A DNA stretch of 12,269 nucleotides from Hyphomicrobiales bacterium (GTDB lineage Bacteria; Pseudomonadota; Alphaproteobacteria; Rhizobiales; GCA-2746425). A program made the position numbers and the translations under genes. The notes under the pieces were generated by a model that was given only the letters and a program-made list of their open reading frames with translations, was not told the origin of the DNA and did no database searches. The DNA lies in assembly GCA_002746425.1 (NCBI GenBank), contig NVXB01000001.1:104294-116562 (forward strand), in the 5' to 3' direction. This document shows positions 7,512 to 12,269 of the stretch, piece by piece. Numbering within the stretch: position 1 is the stretch's first letter; each line of letters opens with the position of its first letter.

Positions 7512-8888
7512 TTATGTTCCTATGAAAGAATCAGTAGCAGCATCAGGGTTATATTTGGAATCAAAATTAACTGAAGAATTATAAGAATCTTTTTGTATTC
7601 TAAGAGAAGTAGCGAATTCACCTTTTTGATTGATAGTATCTCTTTTTTCTGTAATTAAGAAAAATCCAGAAATAAGTTCATCCTCATCATTAATGTTGAA
7701 GCCCTGAATTTTAGCCACTTCCATATAAAACAACTCACCTACATCTAATTTAGGATCACCGGGTATAGTAACAGTTATATCAATCTGCGACAGAGCTAAA
7801 TGAGCAATAATATCTTTTCCCCATCTTTCTCTTCTTTCAGAAACAGGATAGGACAAATCATTTTCTTTTTGATTATTAATTACATAATTTGTTCTATTAG
7901 ACGCTTCTTCGCCGTCATCAATTGGAGTTATAGCAAGATATTTAGTAGTATTTAATTTATTATTTTCAATGTTGATGACTTCATCTGGTTTCGTTTCGGT
8001 GACAAAATATGATTTTTGCGCCATATTAATTTCAAATAATCTGTTCTGAAAATATCCGCCAGAAATTTTATCCAGAGTAGAATGTCTTCTATTGTAGGTA
8101 ATATTTGTTACTATTCTATTATCGTTAGACATTCTTTCAGATTCTTCTACTTCATCTGAAATATATTTGTACCCATTCTTTTTGGCGGCTCTTCTCGCTG
8201 CATATGTTCTATTTTTCCCAAACATATCCTGTAGAGATTTGAAATGATAACCATTTTTATTCTGATAAAACATATATGAAAATGCTTCATTAGATCTTGG
8301 TGTAATAATCTTCGACAACATATTAATAGCAGCGAATGGCTTATGTGCAGGGATAACAACTATTTTCTGTTGTTCCACACTAGGAAATGAAAAGAAAGGC
8401 TTAGTTTTAAATGATGGTAAAACTTGTTTTATAGGTTTTTCGATATACTCATTAAAAATGCTTTTAACAGCATCTGTGATATCCCCTTGATAAGCGCGCT
8501 GAACCGTACGCCGAGCATTAGCCCAGGCCTCAAGAGATATAGCATTAATGATATAAATCATTGATCTGCTATCGTCAGCAATAGCAATATTTTGCACTGA
8601 TTCTATTATCATTAATTCTTCTCGTTGATCACCAGCTTTTTCGGTTTTGTAGGAAATCTTTATTATTTCTTCGCCTGTTAATGGAAAATTAGCAAACAGC
8701 CCAATAGCGTCATTAACAGTAATTTCAGCTCTTATCACGGGCGAAAAAATTGATTCAAACATATTTATTTCCAGCACCTGTGCCGCTATGTTTATAGAAT
8801 TTTTTGGTGATGCAGATCCTATAGCGCCTTCGCCAAACTTGTAAACATAAACTTCTTCTATTAAAGCCTGAAATGCTGTGCTAGCCAT
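7512..8888 (-). CDS. Baseplate hub protein, gp27-like
   Basis: I place the start at ATG 8888-8886 (458 residues, MASTAFQALIEEVYVYKFGE), because AGGAA lies about 8 nt upstream there. A frame extension to 8942 would add an odd hydrophobic leader and overlap the previous gene further. The sequence shows the hub pattern: INMFESIFSPVIRAEITVND near residue 45, then EIIKISYKTE, and a C-terminal VTIPGDPKLDVGELFYMEVA, SGFFLITEKRD and LRIQKDS run. This resembles gp27-type hubs and related tail-tube-like rings that form the trimeric adaptor between tube and gp5 spike. Its place directly upstream of the OB-fold/lysozyme gene supports this. It overlaps the preceding ART-like gene by 8 nt. T4 gp27 is shorter (about 390 residues). 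Confidence 0.75.
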   Translation of the reverse strand: MASTAFQALIEEVYVYKFGEGAIGSASPKNSINIAAQVLEINMFESIFSPVIRAEITVNDAIGLFANFPLTGEEIIKISYKTEKAGDQREELMIIESVQNIAIADDSRSMIYIINAISLEAWANARRTVQRAYQGDITDAVKSIFNEYIEKPIKQVLPSFKTKPFFSFPSVEQQKIVVIPAHKPFAAINMLSKIITPRSNEAFSYMFYQNKNGYHFKSLQDMFGKNRTYAARRAAKKNGYKYISDEVEESERMSNDNRIVTNITYNRRHSTLDKISGGYFQNRLFEINMAQKSYFVTETKPDEVINIENNKLNTTKYLAITPIDDGEEASNRTNYVINNQKENDLSYPVSERRERWGKDIIAHLALSQIDITVTIPGDPKLDVGELFYMEVAKIQGFNINDEDELISGFFLITEKRDTINQKGEFATSLRIQKDSYNSSVNFDSKYNPDAATDSFIGT

Positions 8889-9453
8889 TGATAAATTTCC
8901 TATTAACAAATAATTTAGGATGATTGAATATATCGTCCTCATGACTAGTACCTTGGTTCAAACTATTTAGTTCCTTCTTAGTGCCTAAATAATGAATTTT
9001 GATGATATATTTATTTACGTCATCAATCATTCCAGTAACAAATTCTTCATATTCATTACCGAATTGTTTCTGTCTACCCATGTCAGTATTTCTGGTTTGA
9101 TGTCTAATGATTTTTTCACCAGTAGATTTTTCAGTATTGGCATTTTTATACCAAAAATTATAAGGTTGTATTTTATATCTTTGAGACAATTTTCTTTGAT
9201 CTAATTCAAACACAAAAATCCCACCATTTTTTATCCCATGTAATCTTTTTATGTAATTTATGGCAGCTTTAAGTGATCTGCTAAGTGAAACACCTCTAGC
9301 GAATTTTTTATGAGATTGTTTGTGTTTAATATCAAAATTACTACTACCTTTAATTTTATTATAAAAGGAGATTCCCTGTGCACCATCAAAATTTGTAGCA
9401 TGATAAAGCGGTGCATCTCTGCCTTCTTCTAGGTATTGTTTGAAGTTATGCAT
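8881..9453 (-). CDS. ADP-ribosyltransferase-like paralog A with FKQYLEE leader
   Basis: This 190-residue protein sits between gp53 and the hub gene and overlaps both by 8 nt. It starts MHNFKQYLEEGRDAPLYHAT. The order of blocks, LYHAT (His18), SLSRS (56-60), VFELDQRKL (81-89) and NEYEE (133-137), resembles ADP-ribosyltransferase or KptA-like folds: a leading H/R strand, an S-T-S-like strand and a late E-x-E. The fold is inferred, not proven. It is clearly paralogous to the gene at 9991-10515 and to the partial gene at 11998-12269, with which it shares HPKLFVNRKFING at the C-terminus. The first ten residues resemble the capsid-targeting peptides of T4 internal proteins (for example MKTYQEFIAE), and L8-E9-E10 fits the T4 prohead protease L/I-x-E rule. 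The last codons carry the ribosome site for the hub gene. Confidence 0.65.
   Translation of the reverse strand: MHNFKQYLEEGRDAPLYHATNFDGAQGISFYNKIKGSSNFDIKHKQSHKKFARGVSLSRSLKAAINYIKRLHGIKNGGIFVFELDQRKLSQRYKIQPYNFWYKNANTEKSTGEKIIRHQTRNTDMGRQKQFGNEYEEFVTGMIDDVNKYIIKIHYLGTKKELNSLNQGTSHEDDIFNHPKLFVNRKFING
8886..8916 (-). repeat. 3'-end repeat of ART-like genes, copy 1
   Basis: A 31-bp segment at the end of copy A, matching 12003-12033 at 29 of 31 positions. It contains the AGGAA ribosome site and ATG of the hub gene, so the downstream gene's initiation signals lie within the repeated DNA. Confidence 0.8.
9399..9453 (-). repeat. 5'-end repeat of ART-like genes, copy 1
   Basis: This 55-bp segment, the first codons of ART-like copy A, matches 10461-10515 at 50 of 55 positions by eye. 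The identity falls off sharply on the downstream side, so the repeat covers the leader-coding DNA rather than the whole gene. Confidence 0.85.
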
Positions 9454-9991
9454 TAGATAAGTCTCTTAATTCTTTATTAATTTGGTTTAAATATTCGTTT
9501 GAAATAAGAATAATTTCTCTTTTACTTTCATTTAATTCCATCTCGTAGTCATACACGTAGACAGGAGTCCAACCAGCTTGTTCAGTAAGTGTTGAGTTAT
9601 CAAATGTGTTAACACTCATTTTCCAGGTTTTTCTGCCGAATTCAAGGTCTGCATCACCCACACCTGTATATTTGTAATGGGAAATAGTAGTTTGTGGCGT
9701 TTCAACATCGCCATATGTAGTAATTAAATAACGGTAAAAATCATCATACGATTTTACCCAATCGGAATGAAGATCATGAATATTATTCGGTAAACATACT
9801 AACCACTCATAAGATGAATCACCATAGTAATCATACGCGATTGTATCTGCTCGTTCTCCGTCTTTTACGGTATATGGATAATAAATTTTATACTTTTTCA
9901 GGAGATCTTTTATTAATCCTATTTTAAACATAAGATTTCTTGAAGGTAATCCTTCATACGTAATTTTAGGAAAATATGTTGAAATATCCAT
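9446..9991 (-). CDS. gp53: Baseplate wedge protein gp53 (LysM-like)
   Basis: The 181 residues match T4-like gp53 (196 in T4), the peripheral wedge subunit that helps join neighbouring wedges around the hub. The N-terminus MDISTYFPKITYEGLPSRNL, with the G-x-x-S/R-N-L/I block, is typical. A LysM-like segment at about residues 39-67 (PYTVKDGERADTIAYDYYGD then SSYEWLVCLPNN) is the known gp53 hallmark. The C-terminus contains LNESKREIILISNEYL, which aligns with the K-R-x-I-x-L end of gp53 proteins. ATG 9991-9989 overlaps the stop of the upstream ART-like gene (TAATG). Its own Shine-Dalgarno is weak, so translation is probably coupled. Its last 8 nt overlap the next ART-like gene, so this essential gene is flanked by paralogs on both sides. 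Confidence 0.92.
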   Translation of the reverse strand: MDISTYFPKITYEGLPSRNLMFKIGLIKDLLKKYKIYYPYTVKDGERADTIAYDYYGDSSYEWLVCLPNNIHDLHSDWVKSYDDFYRYLITTYGDVETPQTTISHYKYTGVGDADLEFGRKTWKMSVNTFDNSTLTEQAGWTPVYVYDYEMELNESKREIILISNEYLNQINKELRDLSNA

Positions 9992-10515
9992 TATTTGTTA
10001 ACCCATTTCTTAGTATCTATATTCCATAGAAGAGGATGCTTTAACAATTCTTCATCAAAATATTTATAACTCAGAAACTCTGTAGTAACATGTATTTTTA
10101 TGAGAAATTTGTCCAGATTTTTAATATCACCTATGATATTTTCTTCATATTGATTTATAGGAAAACCATTTGCTCTTACATCATTTTTTTCTCTAGCTAC
10201 GCCTTTGCCACCGTAATCTCCTAGCCCAAAATGATTATATACCATAATTTTATGTCTTTGTGCGAGTTTTCTCTGATCAAGCTCGAAAATAACTCCTCTA
10301 TAATGCACATGATTATACCATCTTTTAGCAAATTTAAAAGATCTAGTAAGAGAAATGACATTTTTAGGCGTATCCATGGCCGGTGGAAATTGTTTATGCC
10401 GTGTTTGAGCTGTCATAGTGTTCATTTTTAATATTTTAGCTGCATTGCGTATACTAGTTCCATGAAAGAGCGGTGCATCTCTACCTTCTTCTAAGTATTG
10501 TTTGAAGTTATCCAT
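9991..10515 (-). CDS. ADP-ribosyltransferase-like paralog B with FKQYLEE leader
   Basis: This 174-residue paralog of the gene at 8881-9453 lies between gp48-like and gp53, overlapping them by 8 nt and 1 nt. It starts MDNFKQYLEEGRDAPLFHGT. Blocks in order: LFHGTS (His18), ISLTRSFKFAKRW (54-66), VIFELDQRKLAQRHKI (75-90) and NQYEENIIGDIKNLDKFLIKIH (from 121). The HGTS, SLTRS and late E-E motifs fit an ADP-ribosyltransferase-like fold better than copy A does, but catalysis is inferred. The leader matches a capsid-targeting pattern with a possible LEE processing site after residue 10. The middle (35-53) and C-terminus differ strongly from copy A, while the first 55 bp of DNA are about 91% identical. 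The ribosome site AGAGGA lies in the end of gp48-like. Confidence 0.65.
   Translation of the reverse strand: MDNFKQYLEEGRDAPLFHGTSIRNAAKILKMNTMTAQTRHKQFPPAMDTPKNVISLTRSFKFAKRWYNHVHYRGVIFELDQRKLAQRHKIMVYNHFGLGDYGGKGVAREKNDVRANGFPINQYEENIIGDIKNLDKFLIKIHVTTEFLSYKYFDEELLKHPLLWNIDTKKWVNK
10061..10068 (-). promoter_or_regulatory. Perfect TATAAATA late-promoter element upstream of gp53
   Basis: The minus strand reads TATAAATA here, an exact match to the T4 late-promoter element. It lies inside the 3' part of ART-like copy B, about 70 nt upstream of the gp53 start. Transcription from it would begin near 10048 and give gp53 a short leader. In DNA this AT-rich one or two such octamers per strand are expected by chance over 12 kb, so this is only a candidate. 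Confidence 0.25.
10461..10515 (-). repeat. 5'-end repeat of ART-like genes, copy 2
   Basis: Partner of 9399-9453 in direct orientation, at the start of ART-like copy B. The two copies are about 1.06 kb apart and flank the rest of copy B plus gp53, so recombination between them would delete gp53. Confidence 0.85.
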
Positions 10516-11332
10516 TACTATTTCCTCTTAAAACATTCCTTGTCATTATATTTGTTTCCATAAATGTACAGGATATTTCAACAGTTACCGGAGCGCCGGA
10601 TTTGTAAAACACCATGCCATCACCTGATGATGTGTTAATAGTAAGGTCTGAAATAAATGATTTATAATACTTAGGAAGATATTCTTTGCTCTCACCTTCG
10701 AAATCTACATATACAAGATCAGGAAAATCTAACGCATATCCTTCATATCTCTCTTCTGGCAAAATTCTTTCTCTAATAGTTTGTAGAATTTCATTAATTC
10801 TATCAGATTCATTCTGAGATCTAGCAGACATTTTCCACGTTAATGCATAAGATCTTAATTGAACACCATCAAAGAAGGCTGTAGTGTGCGGGTTTTTGAT
10901 GACTCCGCCAAATACTTGACCGTGTGTGCGTCTATCATCAGAAAAATTTAATGGATTTAATGCAACAGCTCTTGCTACACTTTTTGGCATTTCGCCATCA
11001 GTAAAAGAATTAGCCATAGTTTTAGTGAGATCAGCAATACTCATTCCTGAACCAGCATTATAAATTCTAAGAGCTCTGGCAACCCCAAAATCAAGACTAG
11101 TATTACCGCCCTTAATTTGGATAGTTTCAGGAATTTGAATAGGCATTGGCAAATTTATTATTGCTGTTGTTGTGTTAGTAGCAGCAACAAACGCTGTGGG
11201 CCTTTCGTATTCTACGAATCTTAGAACTGTACGTTTAGAGAGAAGTTCGTTTAACGGATATGATAAATTACTCACAGCCTGTGAAGCTCTTCCTGCAGTA
11301 TTGTTAGGGTTTGATGATGTAGGTTGTGGCAT
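10508..11332 (-). CDS. gp48: Baseplate tail-tube cap/initiator protein gp48-like
   Basis: This 274-residue protein resembles T4-like gp48 (and the related gp54), which cap the hub and start tail-tube polymerisation. Supporting blocks are the N-terminal LSYPLNELLSKRTVLRF, the middle NPHTTAFFDGVQLRSYALTW followed by KMSARSQNESDRINEILQTI, and the C-terminal SDLTINTSSGDGMVFYKSGA followed by PVTVEISCTFMET, the tube-like beta pattern. T4 gp48 is about 364 residues, so this is a shorter member. The choice between gp48 and gp54 rests on marine T4-like annotation habits recalled from memory and is less certain than the tube-initiator role. ATG 11332-11330 has AAAGAG upstream, in a sequence (ATTATAAAGAGTA) that recurs before the spike gene at 6581. 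The stop overlaps ART-like copy B by 8 nt. Confidence 0.75.
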   Translation of the reverse strand: MPQPTSSNPNNTAGRASQAVSNLSYPLNELLSKRTVLRFVEYERPTAFVAATNTTTAIINLPMPIQIPETIQIKGGNTSLDFGVARALRIYNAGSGMSIADLTKTMANSFTDGEMPKSVARAVALNPLNFSDDRRTHGQVFGGVIKNPHTTAFFDGVQLRSYALTWKMSARSQNESDRINEILQTIRERILPEERYEGYALDFPDLVYVDFEGESKEYLPKYYKSFISDLTINTSSGDGMVFYKSGAPVTVEISCTFMETNIMTRNVLRGNSNG

Positions 11333-11364
11333 TTATTTACTCTTTATAATTATTTATTAAAATA

Positions 11365-11976
11365 TTAAGATGATTTGTTAATGATATTAATGGAATCATC
11401 CCATACTTTTCTTTGATTAGCACCTGACCATCTCGCGAGTGGTAAAAATAATGCGAAATCCCATTCTCTAACATCTATTTGAATCACCTGTGACTGTATT
11501 TGGCTAGTCAAATATCTTTTAATGCAGGGTTTGAAATATTTGAATTTCGCTGCTGAATTGAGAATGTCATATGACAACGCTAATTTAGTTTTTTCATTAT
11601 ATTTCCTATCACTAAGAACGTCATATAAATTGTCCATTAATCTGGCTCTAAACATAGGTGGCAAATAATGAAGATTAATACCCAGAAAACCATCTTTATA
11701 CATTTGTATAGGAAATACCATAGGAAATCTATCCCAATATGGTAAGGTAGCTTTATGTTTAGCGTCATAGAAATAACAAATCATTGTACCGGGTTTTATT
11801 TGTGTGACAACATTAGCCTTAGATTTTTTGCTATTCATGAATCGTTTAGGATTTCTATTTCTGGATAAAACACTTGTGGCTTTATCTCTTAGAAAATCCT
11901 TTAATTGATCAGAACCATATCTAGGATTGTTTTTCTTTGCTGCTTTTTCAAGAACTTTAGAAAATAGTAATGCCAT
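11365..11976 (-). CDS. Conserved basic virion-type protein, 203 aa, role unassigned
   Basis: I recognise the central pattern KPGTMICYFYDAKHKATLPY, then WDRFPMVFPI, GFLGINLHYLPPMFRARLMD, KFKYFKPCIKRYLTSQI and WDFALFLPLARW from proteins in T4-like marine phages, but cannot name the function with confidence. The N-terminal 60 residues are strongly basic (KKNNPRYGSDQLKDFLRD, then RNRNPKRFMNSKKSK), suggesting contact with nucleic acid or an acidic partner; no signal peptide or membrane segment is seen. Annotation as a head-completion or DNA-end-protecting protein is possible but unproven from sequence. It is preceded by a 9-codon mini-ORF whose stop overlaps its ATG (TAATG) and by GAGG. A 32-bp AT-rich gap separates it from gp48-like, making it part of the same late operon. 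Confidence 0.65.
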   Translation of the reverse strand: MALLFSKVLEKAAKKNNPRYGSDQLKDFLRDKATSVLSRNRNPKRFMNSKKSKANVVTQIKPGTMICYFYDAKHKATLPYWDRFPMVFPIQMYKDGFLGINLHYLPPMFRARLMDNLYDVLSDRKYNEKTKLALSYDILNSAAKFKYFKPCIKRYLTSQIQSQVIQIDVREWDFALFLPLARWSGANQRKVWDDSINIINKSS

Positions 11977-12005
11977 TATTCTTTACCTCGTTCTAAGTTA
12001 TGCAT
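11976..12005 (-). pseudogene. Nine-codon mini-ORF, probable remnant of an ART-like 5' end
   Basis: A TAGGAGATTCATCA ribosome site precedes ATG 12005-12003, and the frame MHNLERGKE ends at TAA 11978-11976, overlapping the next ATG by 1 nt. The ATG overlaps the upstream ART-like stop by 8 nt (ATGCATAA), the same geometry as the intact ART-like gene at 9453. The first 11 nt (ATGCATAACTT) are identical to that gene, and the peptide reads like its MHN-FKQY-LEEGRD start with FKQY missing. I infer the scar of a fourth copy removed by deletion, now serving at most as a leader that couples translation. It could also be an ordinary spacer with chance similarity. Confidence 0.4.
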
Positions 12006-12269
12006 TGATGAATCTCCTATTAACAAATAATTTTTTGTGGCTAAACAATTTTTTATATTCTTTATTATCCTGTTTGTCGAAATCATAAAAAGCTTCTTCA
12101 TCCATATGAAGCTTAGTAATATAATTATCAATATTTTTAATTCTTAGTGTGATAATATATTCTTCATATTCATTAGAAATTCTTTTACTTGTTTCTTTAT
12201 ATCTTGCGGCACTTTTTTTCTTGTTGCCAGCCTGAATATCCATGTCGTATGAATAATTATATGGTACTA
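11998..12269 (-). CDS. ADP-ribosyltransferase-like paralog C (5' end off window)
   Basis: The frame is open to the right edge, so only the C-terminal about 89 residues are seen. An internal Met at 12243 should not be taken as the start, because upstream residues VPYNYSYD align with the QPYNFWYK block of copy A. The conserved NEYEEYI motif is present, followed by IDNYITKLH and the C-terminal KKLFVNRRFINA, nearly the same as copy A's PKLFVNRKFING. The N-terminal leader and the His and Ser-Thr blocks would lie outside the window. The 3' end also shares a near-identical 31-bp DNA segment with the end of copy A. It is the first visible gene of the operon segment and lies upstream of the basic 203-residue protein. 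Confidence 0.7.
   Translation of the reverse strand, partial: VPYNYSYDMDIQAGNKKKSAARYKETSKRISNEYEEYIITLRIKNIDNYITKLHMDEEAFYDFDKQDNKEYKKLFSHKKLFVNRRFINA
12003..12033 (-). repeat. 3'-end repeat of ART-like genes, copy 2
   Basis: Partner of 8886-8916 at the end of ART-like copy C. The equivalent ATG here opens the 9-codon mini-ORF rather than a full gene, with AGGAG in place of AGGAA. Confidence 0.8.

Noticed and set aside
7509..7516. CATAAATA as a late promoter for the OB-fold/lysozyme gene
   Set aside because: It is too close to the ribosome site for a T4-type late start about 13 nt downstream, and it spans the hub gene's stop codon.
8889..8942. Upstream start for the hub gene, adding a hydrophobic 18-residue leader
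   Set aside because: The ATG at 8888 has a well-spaced AGGAA, gives a family-like N-terminus and leaves the usual 8-nt overlap; the extension only reads through the previous gene's end.
11998..12243. A complete 81-residue gene starting at the Met at 12243
   Set aside because: The frame stays open upstream and aligns with the YN-x(n)-EYEE region of the paralogs, so this is the tail of a longer gene.

Overview
This AT-rich window looks like the baseplate assembly cluster of a T4-like contractile-tail phage (straboviral or cyanophage/pelagiphage type myovirus), probably infecting a Gram-negative and possibly marine bacterium. The phage type rests on protein resemblance and gene order: gp48-like tube cap, gp53, a gp27-like hub, gp5-like spike parts, gp25, gp6 and a gp7-like gene. 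The host is inferred only. No tRNA, integrase, transposon or CRISPR was seen.

Layout, read in the main (minus-strand) direction from right to left: the 3' part of an ADP-ribosyltransferase-like gene that runs off the right edge (11998-12269); a 9-codon mini-ORF (11976-12005); an unassigned basic structural-type protein (11365-11976); gp48-like (10508-11332); a second ART-like gene (9991-10515); gp53 (9446-9991); a third ART-like gene (8881-9453); a gp27-like hub (7512-8888); a gp5-like OB-fold plus lysozyme protein (6592-7491); a separate beta-helix spike carrying an M15-type peptidase (4683-6581); an unassigned 411-residue protein (3448-4683); gp25 (3062-3448); gp6 (467-2251); and a gene resembling the next wedge protein, cut by the left edge (1-474). 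Nearly all junctions overlap by 1 or 8 nt, so the cluster looks like a translationally coupled late operon.

Two plus-strand genes interrupt it at 2338-3069: a 53-residue membrane-anchored or secreted peptide and a 183-residue Rossmann-like protein of a phage family of unknown function. They form a moron-like cassette between gp25 and gp6 and end tail-to-tail with gp25 with an 8-nt overlap.

The most unusual content is the family of three ART-like paralogs threaded singly between essential baseplate genes. Where visible, they share the N-terminus M-x-NFKQYLEEGRDAPL, which resembles the cleaved capsid-targeting peptides of T4 internal proteins, including a possible L-x-E prohead-protease site. 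They also share repeated DNA at their 5' and 3' ends. A mini-ORF at another junction looks like the deletion scar of a fourth copy. I infer a modular family of proteins that may be packaged and injected. The second unusual point is that the gp5 functions are split into two genes, with two different peptidoglycan-cleaving domains.
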